A stretch of 64,000 bases of DNA from Hemibagrus wyckioides (Eukaryota; Chordata; Actinopteri; Siluriformes; Bagridae), in the NCBI RefSeq assembly GCF_019097595.1, contig NC_080711.1:7775428-7839427 (forward strand), in the 5' to 3' direction. Positions 1 through 12,890 of the stretch are shown here, piece after piece (positions within the stretch are counted from its first letter, which is position 1; every line of letters begins with the position of its first letter). The position numbers and the translations under genes were made by a program. The notes beneath the pieces were generated by a model that did not search any database, was not told where the DNA came from, and saw nothing but the letters and a program-made list of their open reading frames with translations.

Positions 1-659
1 TTTAGTTGATGGATTTGTTTGTGTTTTCCTTTAGGCTTTAATCCAGCTAACATTATGGGCCATTGACTCTGACCTCAGTGTTTAAAGCTGCCCCTCTAGT
101 TCCCTGACCGATGGGTTACACATCACTGCCTTACCCCAAATAAGTAAATATTTACTATTTATAAAAATGTTACCCTTTTCCACAGTGTTAATCAGACAGA
201 ATGATAAATCCTGCATACATGGACTCTAACATCTGCATGTTTACAAGTTTTAGGTTGACATTTGTCTTGAAATAAACAGCAGAAAGACTGATGCCTTTTT
301 ATAATGTAAAGTCTGAGAGCTCAGTGATATCAGAGTGGCCTCTCTGTTCTCTCTGACTAGAATTACTAGTCATGCCATATGAATAGAGCAGTGACCCCTC
401 TCTTGTTTTATCGCCACCCTTATTTGGGACATTGAAAGATAGATAACACACGTCTTCAAGATAACACTTCACTAACCACCGCACATCCAGGTGTCAGCAA
501 AACCAAAACAAAAATGCTCACCACTAAATACTGGTGGTCTTTATTCACAGGCACTTGTAGGTCGGGTTGACATCCAGAACATTTTCATTGGGAAAACTCC
601 TTCCTCTGCTACTCCTTCAACGACTCTGGCCCCATTAGACCTTGTCTTCTCTGGGCTTG
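1..659. other. Intergenic, nothing recognised
   Basis: AT-rich single-copy-looking sequence. Only short frames are open and none resembles a known protein. I see no tandem repeat or transposon end. Confidence 0.5.
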
Positions 660-822
660 TGAGGCAGTGATGGCACATTGGATAAGGCTCTGGGTTACTG
701 ATCAGAAGGCTTGTCATGTCATGGTTGTTCTCTGTACTGAAATATCTAACAAGCTGGGACATATAAAGAAAATATTTTCATTGAATTGTACATGTATATG
801 TGACAGTACAGGCTTTACTCTT
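660..822 (+). repeat. tRNA-derived SINE remnant, internally deleted
   Basis: The start reads like a tRNA-type SINE head ('gataaggctctgggttactgatc'-like, A-box region). It passes almost directly into a 3' end 'attgtacatgtatatgtgaca' that matches the 3' end of the SINE copy at 25128-25355 (minus). The diagnostic middle ('gggcccttgagcaaggccctt') is missing, so this is a deleted old copy. The short open frame across it has no coding significance. Confidence 0.5.
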
Positions 823-1552
823 TCTTCTATCTTGGTGGTTATAAACAGATGCTCAATGATTCTCAGACTCTTTGTCAACTTTAACCACTGCCTCTAAAAT
901 GGATGCCCCATTTACATACCAAGTCTGGAAGGCCTTTATAGATAAATTAAGAGAGTCTGTAACATCTGGTTATCATCCCCAGGCCAGTTGGCATGTGGAG
1001 AAGGCAAGCCAAAGAGTTCTCTGATTGGCTCCACTCAGGACCACCTATCAGGAAGGAACCAGGAGATTGAGCTGGCTTCTTGAGAGTCATTTATTGTATA
1101 AAGATGCTAAAATCCAAGCTTCAAAAACATATCACTACAATGTATATTATCATCTAGTTCCCTTGTTATTGACCTCTGGACTCTTGTCTTTGCAGGAAAC
1201 AGGTTTAGTCAGTGATCACGTCCATCTTTGAATCAGAAAGCTATGGTTGGTTGATGTTGCTGGTCTCCTGCTCAGGATGTCTTGAACCCAGCATTGATTA
1301 CTTAATTGTTCTGTCTGTGACAAAGGGGATATAACAGGAAAGAAACTGGGAATCAGCTTTTCACATACGTATATTTTTTTTATCATCTCATCTTGTCCCA
1401 TGTCGTAACTGTAATATTTTAAGTAGTGTTTAGAATTTAATTATACTTATATAATAGTGCATTATATAATATATAGTTCTTTTACAATTGCTTATGCTTG
1501 TCAATCTTGTATTTCCCAATCACCTCCAAAAACTGAACATCTTCGTGATGAC
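823..1552. other. Intergenic, nothing recognised
   Basis: No coding similarity, tandem repeat or mobile-element end was recognised here. Confidence 0.4.
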
Positions 1553-1656
1553 ATATGATGGACTGGCAATCTATCCGCAATGTATTCCTGTCTTGTGTGC
1601 CTACTGTGTGCCTCCTGATCCACTGAGACCCTGACCAGGATAAAAGCATCTCTTTA
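1553..1656 (+). repeat. 3' half of DANA/Mermaid-like SINE
   Basis: Contains 'gatggactggcaatctatcc' followed by 'gagaccctgaccaggataaa'. This is the same 3' module as the fuller copy at 10121-10476 ('gatggactggtatccatccc', 'accctgaccaggata'). The tRNA-like head is absent, so the copy is 5'-truncated. Confidence 0.6.
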
Positions 1657-4287
1657 TTTAACATATCGTAGTGTGTCAAATGATTAACTCAGTTGTTTGC
1701 AACGTAAAAATGCAAAAAATATAACAAATATTGGCAAAAATCATGTTAATTGGGAGACTATAAACTCCTCCTTAAGACTATAAAAGGTAGTTATTAATAC
1801 TTAACAGTAACTGTGAATAGTTATTGAGATGATTGAGAATATTTTGTCCCACCTGCTTGTCGAGCGCAATCTCTTCACTTTTCATCTGATCATGTGCTCT
1901 ATCTGTATGTAAATAGGCCAAGAGGGAATGTGTCCTTGTGTTGCTAGAAGGCGTTGACTTACCACAGTGGTCTAAAACCAGTTCTGACATATCTGTTATA
2001 TGTATTGAGGTCAGTATTTCAGCTGGAGTTGCTGATGTTGCAGACATATGACTGCTTTGTCTCCAAGCTTGCAGTGAAGGTCAATGGTCCATAAAAGCCT
2101 TGACCTGTTCTCTGGAATAGCTCTGCATTTAGCATATTGTGTCAGTTGAAATGGTACCAGTGGACACTAGACCTACTTACTGACAAATTATAAGCACTGG
2201 AGGACAGAAAATGGGCTGGGAAAAAAAAGTGTTGAAGAAAAGGGGTCAATAAAAATGGACTTTAATACAAGGATATACAAGCTATCATTTGATTGTCTCT
2301 GAAGAAGCATAGAGAGGTAATGGAAGTGATTCATGTTCTGGTCAAGGATTTGCACTTTCACAAGCACTAAATTCATTTGATGTACAGTGTAGTATTGTTG
2401 CTTGTCTGTCAAAGAAGATTTAAGCAAAAGAAAACAGATTGCTTTAATATTCTGTGGCAGCATTCTGGTGTTATTGAGAACTTCATTCATCCATTTCAAA
2501 TTTCTTCCCCTCTATGGCTCTCTTGTTCTCCAGCGCACTTTCATATCCCACACTTCATCATCACTGTCTAGCTCCAATATACAAAGTAAACATTGGACTT
2601 AAGCAAAGATCCATTCTGATGAAGGTTCAAGCCATTGCTAAATCCTATTCCAAACTGACTTTTCCCCAATGGGACATATAACAGACCAAAGCTTCTCTTT
2701 TGGTTTTACTTCATTTATAACAATTCTTTAAGATGCTGAACTGAGACATGCTGTTTAAAGTGTTTTAAAAGAAACCTGATTTACAAGGCAGTTCCATTAC
2801 TCCTGGTAATTGCCGTTTTTTCTTTCAGTATCTAAGGAATTGCTTCTACACGCTACTTGAATAGTAAAAATCCATTTCCACAGACTGTACATGGTGTACA
2901 GTGTATTTACTTTTTGTAAAATCGGAAAATGAAATATGTGTCTTTATGGATGGGGTCCTAAAGCATATGGTGAAAGAGAAGAACATCTTGGTTAGTTTAA
3001 CCCTACTATTATCCTTGGGGTCAGTTTGTCCCCACTTAAATAACCCTTAAATAACCCTAAATATAAGTTTAACATATATATATATATATATATATATATT
3101 TTCTTCATATTTAATAACTTTTCCCAATGTAATGGGGACAACCAGGTAAACATAAAATTATGATGATAATATGCTTTCAGTGTCCTGTGCACATTTTGCA
3201 CACACTTTTTTCCAGTGAGCTAGCATTCCGTTCTGCCAGCGGAATGGAAATTGACTTATCAGCCATTTTCAATCGGCATAAACAAACGAATTATTTTATT
3301 GCCGCAAGTCTGATATAATTTTTTCTTCAGAGTGAGACGTTTTTATCTCTGTTTGGATAACCTCACACAGAAATAAAGCAAAGAATAGTTTTCATTATTT
3401 GTTCCTTGTTTTGGTGGAACAGTTTTCTCAGTATTTTGGGTGAATCAAAATGCATAATGAATATGTAAAAATGATCTTTTTTATATTTGTTATATAGATA
3501 TTTTAGTAAATTCAGGGAATAACTTACAACTTCTACCCTTTAATTCTTGTTAAACACAATGGTTGCAATGGTGAATGGTCCATAGCTTAATATTCGTATC
3601 TCCTTTTACGAATCTTTATGTGAAACTTCAAAACATCCTCAACTGTTCTCCACCTCCAGCACATTAGCCATCTTATTAGGCATATTTTTGTTCCTCTTGG
3701 TTTCACTGATGTCTCCCTGCATCTCATTTCCCTTAAACCACCTTTCATTTGCTGACAGCTAGTCGGGCTAATTGGCACAGACAGAAGCTCCATCAGCTCT
3801 CAATAATCATCTTTAACTACCCAGTGGCCATCGCTTCGACTTTCTCTTTCACAAGATCAAGATTAAGATTACGGCTCACTCTTGAATTTCACCTCACTAT
3901 GATCCAAAAATAGCTTGTGTTTATTGGCATAGAGGTGAGGAATTGGGCTCATGGTTTATATGATTTGTCAGAAATTATGAAATTTGTGAAAGTTAATAAT
4001 AATGGTCTGTGCTAAAATGTTGAAATGTTTGCAAAACTAAATTAAGTAATTTGAATAAACTAATATATCATGCTGTCCAGACAGAAATAATACTTTAAAA
4101 CAATAAGGAATACATCTTACAGACATCACATGCTCCGAAGAGTTTGATTCATTCTTTGCCTTGATGTGGTAGAATCAAGAAACATTCACTGGTAGCCAAA
4201 CAATAAGCAAAATAAAGTGTACACTTTTGGTCTTCCTTAATCATCATTCCTTAACTTTTTTTTAACCCAATATGCAGTGAAAAAACA
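1657..4287. other. Intergenic; one (TA)n microsatellite
   Basis: AT-rich sequence without recognisable genes. A (TA)n run of about 13 units sits at 3074-3099. The open frames here (the longest is about 100 codons on the minus strand at 2188-2499) have low-information composition and no recognisable domain. Confidence 0.45.
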
Positions 4288-4418
4288 GTGATTTCTTCTC
4301 CATTTTTCTTCTACTTTCCTATGAGCATTGCTACTACTGTCATTTGCCAGTTCCGAACCACTAGCTGGCTTTCCCCCACACATGTCAGCTGCCAGTTGGA
4401 GAGGTTTATGCTAACATA

Positions 4419-5816
4419 CACTACTCACAAAAAGTTAAGGATATTTGGCTTTTGGGTGAAATTTATGGAAAATGTAAAAAGTTCACGCTACAGTGATATT
4501 ATATCATGAAAGTAGGGCATTTAAGTAGAAGCATGCAATGGTGATTTCCTCATCTCAAACAATTTATTGAAACAAAAGCCAACAACAGTGGTGGGTATAC
4601 CACAACAAAAAATGTCAATGTCTCAATAATTTGTCACGTGCCCTTGACCATCAATTACAGCTTGACAACGACGTCTCATGCTGTTCGCAAGTCGACTGAG
4701 GCATGGCATTCCACTCTTCTTGAAGGGTGGTGGCCCTCAGGTTCTGGAGAAAGTGCAGGCCACTCCATTTGAGGTACCCCAGCCTCCAGCAGCCGTTCCC
4801 TAATGATGCGACCTCGATAAGATGGAGCATTGTCGTCCGTGAAGATGAAATTAGGCCTGTGTTGTTCATGCAGGGGCACAATGACTGGATTAATGGTGTT
4901 ATTAAGTTAGTATTGGCTTGTCACTGTACCATTCACAAGTAGACACACCTGCCCAGACTGTAACACCACCACAACAGTGGCTGATGCATAGCGCTCTCCT
5001 TGACGTCTCCAACATCGTTGGCGGCCATCATTTCTGCTCAACATGAATCGACTTTCATCAGAGAACAGCAGTGAGGCCCACTGGTCCCTCATCCAGCGTA
5101 AATGCTCCCTGGCCCATGCAAGACGATGACACCTGTGCCTGGTGGTGTGGTCAGGTACCCTTGCAGGTCGTCTAGCACGCAGACCACACTGATGTAAACG
5201 GTTTTGAATGGTCTGACGTGACACTTGGGTGCCTCTCACCTCCCTTACATGTGCCTGGAGTTGAGTGGCATTCATCATCCGGTTCCGCAGGGCACTGTTC
5301 ACAATGAAGCGGGCATCAACGTGGGATGTGGCCAAAGGACGTCCACTTCTATGCCTTTCTGTGACTCTTCCAGTCTCTCTCTATCTCTGTCACAACCTGT
5401 TGATGACACTCTGTGACACTCTAAGCTCAGTGGCCACTTCCCTCTGAGAACATCCTGTTTGAAGACTTGCAATGACGAGGTACTGTTGATCAATTGTTAG
5501 GTGTGGTCTTGGTCTCATGATGTCAAAATGTGAACAGCATGATGAAGAGGACTGTTTAAATACCAATTCTAATTGAACCAGAAAATTTATTGCTCGATTC
5601 ATGGATCAAACACCAGTTGTGAATTTTGCCGTTAAGCACCTTGTTAGAGAACAGCAAGTTATGCAAAAAGTACTGAAACACTGAACAGTTGGACATGTGC
5701 ATTCAAAAGTGTAGAGAAGGTCAAATTAAGTTCACCTTTAAAGGTTATAGTGCATTTTAGGTGCATCCTGAAATTTCACCCGAAAGCCGAATATCCTTAA
5801 CTTTTTGTGAGTAGTG
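4419..5816 (-). mobile_element. Decayed Tc1/mariner transposon (1398 bp)
   Basis: Both ends carry a terminal inverted repeat of about 46 bp beginning CACTACTCACAAAAAGTTAA, with about two mismatches between the left end (4419 onward) and the right end (5816 backward). TA target duplications flank it at 4417-4418 and 5817-5818. The interior encodes a broken transposase on the minus strand. The ends look conserved enough to be cross-mobilised in principle, but this copy is non-autonomous. It is nested in an older repeat. Confidence 0.9.
4640..5518 (-). pseudogene. Tc1-like transposase pseudogene, catalytic Glu lost
   Basis: The frame opens at 5518 with a helix-turn-helix N-terminus (TIDQQYLVIASLQTGCSQRE). 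It shifts frame around 5390-5340 and continues through 'VSRQTIQNRLHQCGLRARRP' to the first catalytic Asp in 'FSDESRF'. It shifts again near 4907 and shows the second Asp in 'FTDDNAPSYRG'. After 'MEWPALSP' the expected DLNPIEH segment carrying the last acidic residue of DD34E is deleted; sequence resumes in another frame with 'LRATTLQEEWNAMPQ'. At least three disruptions plus loss of a catalytic residue make it inactive. Confidence 0.85.
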
Positions 5817-5876
5817 TATATTTCTTCTGAAACACTTGAAGCCAGCTGTTACATCTTCTCTGATTTAATGATGTTT

Positions 5877-8585
5877 GCCATCTTCTGTATACATAAGCTC
5901 ACATACATAAGATTAGCTTGTAATGCCATTCTGTCTACAAGTCACAGCTTTCCAAATTGTTGACTTATATGAAATTTGGTGAATAAAAGTACTGCTCCTC
6001 TTACTCTAATATCTAACATGACTGAAGATGTTTACATGGGATCTAACAGTTCACACTCCTTTAAATCCTTAGCTTTGAGAAGGTGGACTGCTGAAAAGGA
6101 CATCTGATATTTTGATATTCTGTATGTTTGGGGTCATTATTTGGTTAAAAAGTATGTTTCTGGGCAAAACTTTGCCTCCTGTCAGTGGTGTCTCCACTTT
6201 GGGCTAAATTAACCTTGTACTTAGGAGTGGATTCATGATGCTATCAATCTTCACACAAGGCCCTGGGCAAGAAGACCAATGGAGAGAAAAAATAATTGTG
6301 AAAACTTCAACACATATAACTTTTGTTTTTCTTAAAAGGTTACAGTTATTATGGTGTTTGGTATTTAAATTGAAATAGACTGCTAGTTACACTCAACAAG
6401 GATAGTATTAAAGGTAATTTGCAGGAAAAATGGTTTATATGGTAATATTCAACTTAAATATGATATGATCAGCTACTGCTTAAAAATGTACTCAATGTTG
6501 ACATGATTTGTCATTTTTTATATGTTGTTGCTGACATTTTATATTTAGGAATAGCATTATTTTTTAATGAAAAATAAAATGCATTTCAATTGCTTTGCCA
6601 AGCCTGCACATGGATATGCCTGTGTGATTGCTCTAGTAAAATGATATCCCAGTCTTAGAGCTTAAAAAGAGATGGAATCATTTAACCTGGCATTGGTGCG
6701 ATATGCAGTGTAGTCAGAAGTGTTAGGAAGTGTGAAAAGTGGTAGGATGTGTGAAAAAACATTTTCATTCCCGGTATGTTGAAAATATATGAGGGCTGAC
6801 CTCGTTTAATATTGTTTCACCGGTCTGTTGGTTAAGGTGACAGGGCTCTGGCTCGAATCTCAGACTGTTTCCAAATAAAAAAGGCTCAGAGTTGGCAGTA
6901 ACTTTGCTTGAAGTGCCAAGGCTGTGATTTTGTGAATTGAAATAATTAAAGAGAATCAGTCTATTAGCATTGAGATAACCTAGAGCAGACGCATGCGACT
7001 AAAATGTGTAAAGGGGCAACTCTTAACACCCTTGGAGATGACATTTACCTTTTAAATGCTTAACCATTAGTGATTAATTTAGGACTCTAATTAAGAACAT
7101 TCACAGGGGTAATGTTTTGTTTCTCAGTGGTGCTTCACATTGCCAGTTTTGACATGAAGAGAAGAGATTTTCGAAAAAGGGAATAAACGCATTTCTTTGA
7201 CTGTTTTTGAACATTATATTAAATTTTACTTTCAATAATTGTAGCAATAGAACATTATTATGACTAGGACAGTAGTTTTGGCTGTAACATGAACTTGATG
7301 TTCTTGAGAGGGTGCAAGTACAGGTCAGTTTTAATGAAGGTTGGACATACAGGGGAATGTACCTAACTTGAAAATTAGTATTGCGAAAACAAATTTTCCC
7401 ATAAGAAGTAATGTAAATGCAGATAATCCATTCCAGCCACCCAAAAATATGACCAATATTACCAATACGAAGCGTTTGTAAACTGTATGGCAGCTTACAA
7501 AGAACTGACCAGAGCTAAGCATACCATGTCAAGGGTCCTCACAGGAAGTCATGCCACCAAGCTTGGGCTAAAAATAGAACAGACCGCCCACTCCACCAAT
7601 CGGTCAACAAAAAAAATCACAATGCTTTTGAACGCATGCCCAGTGCAACGTTTGTATCGTGGGTTGTCTCTTTCAAAATAGCTTTCACTGACTGAATAAA
7701 AATAATAATAATAATACTCATAAACTCGCTTTGGTTGGCTTTGCTTGGATTTCCACAAAGCAACTTAGCTGGCAGAATCAAGGAAGGACAAAGCATATCT
7801 GAGTGAATAATTTAAATCTGGCGAATGTGTAAAAAGTCTCTCTTAAAGGGTGTGTGTTAGTGTGATCGAGAGCAGGTGAGGGTGATTGCTGACACTGAAT
7901 GAGGAAGTACAGATGTCTTCTGGGACGTAGAGGCATGATTATAGGCTGCAGTGCTTCTTGGGAGTTGGAGTTTAAAGTTTCATTAGGCCTGACATTAAAA
8001 TACGTTATTGTTTCTATAGTAACAGCTCATTCGTATGTGCTTTACGTAATCGAAGACAAATAATACAGCGATTAAAAAAAGTGTGTTTGACAAAGAAAAG
8101 CATGTAATCATGAAGATTTTTGTTAGGAGATATTATATGTGTTAACGATTTGTAACAGCCATGGTTCTTTGTAAAGTTTTCCCAGCCCAGGAAAAGTTTT
8201 GTGCTATCTGGGTCCTTGTTAAAATGACAAGCTGTGTTTTTGTCTCATTAACTTCAAGAGAGCTAAGAGAGTTGCGGGTGATGACTGGTTATTGTTGTTA
8301 TAGCAACAAAAGTGATAGGAACTAACTATCCTCATGGATGACATTCTCACGACATCAAATGTTTAGCAGTGTAACGTGTAATTTGTTAATAAATTAAACA
8401 TTGTAATCACTGCTGCAGTATAAGTGGAATAAAGCATTCAGACCATGTATTTACAAATATAAAATGAATATGCTTTATGTGGTAACACAGCACAGGATGG
8501 CCTTGTGTGTGTTATTCCTTAAATAGTATTGATATGATACGTATAAAACAGAGCATTGTACTTCTTATGACTATTATTTATTTTT
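5877..8585. other. Intergenic; possible old repeat near 7330-7480
   Basis: No gene recognised. The stretch 7380-7440 ('ttttcccataagaagtaatg', 'aatccattccagccaccc') resembles a recurrent fish repeat, but I see no second copy in this window. 6826-6880 has a weak tRNA-like head ('ggttaaggtgacagggctc') that I could not extend into a SINE body. Confidence 0.35.
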
Positions 8586-8639
8586 ATGAATGAAATTTAT
8601 TATTTCAAAGTGCCAAACAACCATGCAGAGTGTTTAAAA

Positions 8640-9075
8640 GAGACTGATGATAGGGATGTCATAGCATGGCGATGGACCAGAGATGGACCAGCTCCAGCCG
8701 GGTTCTGCTTTGTGAGGACTGGGGTATTCAAAGCAACGCTGTGGACGACAACAACCTCAGTATTAATTTACACAACATTCTACACATGCTGTATCGGCAT
8801 CACACAATTGACTATACATAAATGCGCAAAGGACATTGTTCATATCACACTTTCTGGTGTCACCCAAATGAGGAAAGGTTCCCTTTTGAGTCTGGTTCCT
8901 CTCAAGGTTTCTTCCTCTTACCATCTAAGGGAGTTTTTCCTTGCCACATTCGCCTCAGTTGCCTCAGGCTTGCTCACTTGGGATAACATCTAGGACTGTT
9001 TGTCTGTTTGTTGTTTCTTATGTAAAGCTGCTTTGAGACAATGCTCTTTGTAAAATAAAATTGAACTGAACTGAA
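8640..9075 (+). repeat. Interspersed repeat, LINE-like 3' tail, family copy 1
   Basis: Contains 'ggtgtcacccaaatgagga', 'ggttcctctcaaggtttctt', 'gggagtttttccttgccac' and the tail 'gctgctttgagacaatg' with AT-rich 'aaattgaactgaactga'. The same modules appear reverse-complemented at 25855-26095 and, shorter, at 23943-24114. A 135-codon frame at 8586-8993 runs through it, but its translation is just the repeat. The oligomeric tail suggests target-primed retrotransposition; the exact family is not known to me. Confidence 0.65.
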
Positions 9076-10120
9076 TCATATTAAAAACGTCTTTGGGAAT
9101 ATGGAACCATGGGGATTTTTTTTTTCAACACTCCACTTCAACCACTTAAAACATGTCAATGATCAAAGCCAGTAAGGCAAACTAAATGAATTACGAATAC
9201 TTCAATTTAGATTGTTTTAAATAAAAAAGTTTTATACACAGTCATACACAATAGTATATGCAATGAAATGATTTTTTAAGAATGTCCTTGATATGAAAAA
9301 TAGAGTCAGATAGTAACATTCTAAAAAAAAAAGCAATTAACACTGAGGTAGAAAATAAAAATATAGTACAAATAAGATACAATAAAATAAAATAGAATAT
9401 ATAGGGCATGCAGGGAAATATGGTGGAAAATTACAATAGAAACAAATATAGAAATGATATAGGAAAAGTAGTATCTGGTTACAGATATACTAACTTTACT
9501 ATAGTACAGTACAGCGATGTGGTATGAATGTAATAAATATGATTTTAGAATTTTTATATATTGTTATTTTGCATAATGACTAAAATGCTTTGCTCCACAC
9601 ATGAACCTAATCTTGTATAATACTTCCTAGACTTTAAACCTCCTTTGTATTCCACAGGAAATGTGGTAAAGTGCAATCAGATGTGAAACTCTTGATGTGA
9701 AAATGATGTCAATATAGAGACCTATGAATCTTTTATCTCTAATTATGCAATATGGGAATTTGGTGTGTAGGACTGGAGGAATTTCATGCATATTTTCTGC
9801 ATACTGCTCAGTTTAATATCTGCAGTGTTTTCTCAACATTACAGCCCTCTCCAAACAGTGAATCAAAAGCTTTTCTATGAGGCCAGAGGCCATGAAGCTG
9901 TTTACACAAGCCTGCGTTTTTACAGCCAGTTTTTGCTGCTTCTTTGACCTGTTGTGGGAAACTGCAGTGCTCTCATGTGTTGTTTTGTTCTTTTCTACAT
10001 AAATTATCTGTTTATGAAGTGCCTTTACTCTTTAGTTGTGCCTTCACTCATCAAAGTTTTGCTTGGTCAAATCTGACCATTAAATGAGTGTAACATTTTA
10101 TTAACCTGAAAAATGTCAGA
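9076..10120. other. Intergenic, AT-rich, nothing recognised
   Basis: A very A-rich stretch around 9230-9540 has no clear repeat unit. No gene seen. Confidence 0.4.
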
Positions 10121-10476
10121 TGGGAGGATGGTGCAGTGGGTAGAATTGAAGTAATACAGCTTCAGGGGGTCTGGGTTTTGGGAATTTGGGATGCTGTAGC
10201 TTTGGAGATCTCCCCATATGGGTTTCATGTGGGATTTCTGGTCCACACTCAGCTGCAAAAAACATGTTAGTTGGTGGACTTGCTAGAATAAATTTCCTTG
10301 GTTGTGAAGAAGTGTGTGTATAGTGCCAGGTGATGGACTGGTATCCATCCCACCCAAAGTGTCATCCTGTGTCTTACTAAGAATTCCGATCTACTGGATG
10401 ATCGTGGATAGACTCTGGATCTAGCTTAACCCTGACCAGGATACAGGAGTTACTGAAAGTGTGTGAGAGTGAGTGA
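10121..10476 (+). repeat. DANA/Mermaid-like tRNA-derived SINE, diverged
   Basis: The head 'ggatggtgcagtgggtag' and 'gggtctgggttttg' are degraded Pol III A- and B-box regions. The body has 'gatggactggtatccatccc'. The 3' module is 'agactctggatctagctta', 'accctgaccaggata', 'agttactgaaagtg', followed by a GTGA-like tail ('gtgagagtgagtg'). The 3' module and tail are important because the end of the tetranucleotide array at 42588 carries the same module in reverse orientation. Confidence 0.75.
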
Positions 10477-11879
10477 AAACCATTTATATTATCAATTGAG
10501 AAATCATGTATAATAACTACTGTAATGAAAATCAAAGTAGAAAAAAATGATAATCATAATTCAAGATTTTGTACACAGTTATTTACAGTATAGAAGTGGT
10601 GGAGAGTCTGTAACCAGGACACCTGAGCCCACGTGAATGCCCAAAATGAGATTTTTTTAATCAACTTATTAGTTTTAGTTCATTCATACGTGCATTTATG
10701 GACAAAAAGCAACCTGTAGCTGCATTGGGGCGAACATGTAGATATCAAGGTTACAAAACCAAACAAAATTATTTTCATTCTTTCTTCCAGTGTCTAATTT
10801 ATTTTAATTAAGGATCTGTGTGATTCAGTCTGTTATATGTGTTATATACTTTCAGAAGGAGGGTCAATTGTGTTGCCTCTTCCTCCCACAGGGCATTCTG
10901 TGCCAGCTGGGGGTTCTGAATGAGGAAATATCTCACTTGTATAAATATATAAAGCTTTAATTAAATCTGACTGTGGTTATGCATCAAGTCATATCATACA
11001 GTTTTCATTTGAATAAAAATATAGCTATGAATACAACATTTAGAAAATAAAGTTCATTTGCAGATGAAATTGAAAGATGTTCTACTTGATCTTGTCCTGA
11101 AACAGCTTTATAAACAGTGCCATAACTTTCTATTTCTATACACCTCCATGATTTATTTCAGTAAATTAATGGACTACAAAAGATAAAAAAAAAAAAACCT
11201 TGGACAGTTTTGAGATGTTTTCCAAAAAGAACAGGTGATGCCCTTGTAAATTAAGTATCCATGCTTAAAGCCTAATTCTGTGCAGTTTTTTGTGTTCCCA
11301 TGGCTTTTTACAATTTCAGGGTAATTCGTGGAACCGTTAGCTAAATCACTATGAACACTGTAAAGGATTCTTGTAATAGGTATCGAGGGTATCGATTTCA
11401 TCCTGAGAAAACAAAATTAAGCAGTGGTACATACATTTAAACTATTATGTAATGGCCAGGGTCTGTGGGTCGGGATAAACTGACCCTTAACAAAAGAAAT
11501 TTAATTATATCCACTCACAAAAATGTACTTGGCAGACGGTTCACTGCATTACAGGTTGAGAAGACAGACTGAAACAGAAAAACTTTGTAGAGAAAGGAAT
11601 TAAAAATGTCCAGACCGTGCTCTCGTCTTATAGGAGAATATTCAACCATGAGGGTTGTGATGCATCTTCACCGTCTTACACCAACCAGACACATGTACTG
11701 TAGGAAGAACAGAGAGAACCCCATATAGCCATTTGGACAGCGTTTGTTTAGTGTCCTTTTTTTTCTTTCTTCCTTTTTTATCAGTAAAGAAGTAATGCAA
11801 ATCAGTAAAGTTTTTTAAAAGGTTTTCGTAATTGAATTTGATTTGAAGTGCAAAAGGCTAGGGAAGGAAATGTTTTTCT
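10477..11879. other. Intergenic, nothing recognised
   Basis: No gene, tandem repeat or transposon end recognised. Confidence 0.4.
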
Positions 11880-12065
11880 CCATTTTCCTCCTGATTTGAT
11901 CACCTGCCAATTCCCACTAACCAGCCAGCTCTCCTCTACCATATAACAGCCACCAACTGGGGACACACTTGAAGCCACTCAACTGCAATTTTTCAAACTG
12001 CTTCTCAAGCTGTGTCACAGGGTACCGTATTACACTCAGAGAAATGCGCTATCTATACTCTTCCA
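11880..12065 (+). repeat. Interspersed repeat, same family as 4288-5876
   Basis: 'cagccaccaactggggaca', 'cacttgaagccac', 'ctgcttctcaagctgtgtca' and 'acactcagagaaatgcgct' line up with the two other copies in the window (split copy at 4288-4416/5819-5876 and copy at 45290-45445). Unclassified. Confidence 0.55.
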
Positions 12066-12309
12066 AATACATTAACTCACAGAAACCCAGGATTGGCTTG
12101 AACAATAAAACACATGTAGCATTAAATGCCAGTTTTTAATAATTTAACATATGATCTGACTTCCATAGCCAGATATAATATCAGACGAGATAAAATGCCC
12201 TTCAAAATAAACTCAAGACCAATTCATCCTTATGACTATGAAGCTGTCAGGCAACATCTCAATGAACGTCTTGGTGTAAGAATTGTCTGAGAGTATAAGA
12301 GTATAAGAA

Positions 12310-12447
12310 AGGCCTATTTTTCTCATTTGGCAGACACTTAAATCCAAAGCAGCATTTGAGAAAAGGCAGATAATGTTTAAGGGCCCAACTATGACAGCAT
12401 GGTGATGCCTTGAATTCACAAGCCTTTAACACTGAGCTTGAACACTG
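12310..12447 (-). repeat. tRNA-derived SINE fragment
   Basis: Read on the minus strand: 'ttaaaggcttgtgaattca' (B-box side), then 'gttgggcccttaaacatt' (the SINE's 'gggcccttgagcaag' module), then 'ctgctttggatttaagtgt', equivalent to the 'gtaagtcactctagataagg' module of the copy at 53738-53900. Confidence 0.6.
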
Positions 12448-12459
12448 ATAATGGACTTC

Positions 12460-12573
12460 ACATTGTGACTTTGGACCCCCTAATTGCTCAGTGAAATGAA
12501 ACTGTAATGCCACAGCATATAGAGACAATTGTGTGCATCCAGATTAATGGGAATTTTTTGGCCATATAGTGTA
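12460..12573 (+). mobile_element. Tc1-like transposon fragment with right terminal repeat
   Basis: A degraded piece of transposase coding sequence (compare 'ctaattgctcagtgaaa' and 'acaattgtgtgcatcc' with the intact element near 23140-23200) is joined directly to a Tc1-type right end 'ttggccatatagtgta' at 12558-12573. Everything downstream in the transposase gene is missing, so it is an internally deleted relic. Confidence 0.6.
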
Positions 12574-12890
12574 ATTCATGCTATAAACAGAACACTGCAA
12601 TAGCATGAATGTCCCCAATGTCATGAGTCACTACATCAAACCTTCTGTATCAGACCTACAGAATCTGATCACATATCCAAAGCTAAACAGAACATACGCT
12701 TTTAACCCTGAATGTCGTGCAGGATACAATAATTAAAGACGTTTCTGTTGATTAACAATACGGTTAATGCTGATTGTACTTCAGGAAGATCTTACAAAAA
12801 TGAAATGTGATATATATTAAGCAAATTAGTGCCATTAGTGCTGTGTACAAATATTGTATACTGTCTGTACAATACACACAAAGGTTTCTT
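12574..12890. other. Intergenic, nothing recognised
   Basis: No gene or repeat recognised. Confidence 0.35.

Larger units (their letters stand above)
4288..5876 (+). repeat. Older interspersed repeat split by a Tc1 insertion
   Basis: 4288-4416 and 5819-5876 together read as one copy of a repeat ('ctagctggctttcccccac', 'gaggtttatgctaac', then 'gaaacacttgaagccagctg'). The same family occurs at 11880-12065 ('cacttgaagccac') and 45290-45445 ('ctcatgctgcatc'). The Tc1 element at 4419-5816 interrupts it at a TA dinucleotide. The class of the older repeat is unknown to me. Confidence 0.55.

Noticed and set aside
6826..6990. Possible SINE or tRNA head
   Set aside because: Only a short A-box-like piece is visible; no B box or SINE body follows.
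8586..8993. 135-codon plus-strand frame
   Set aside because: It runs through an interspersed repeat also found at 23943-24114 and 25855-26095, with no recognisable domain.
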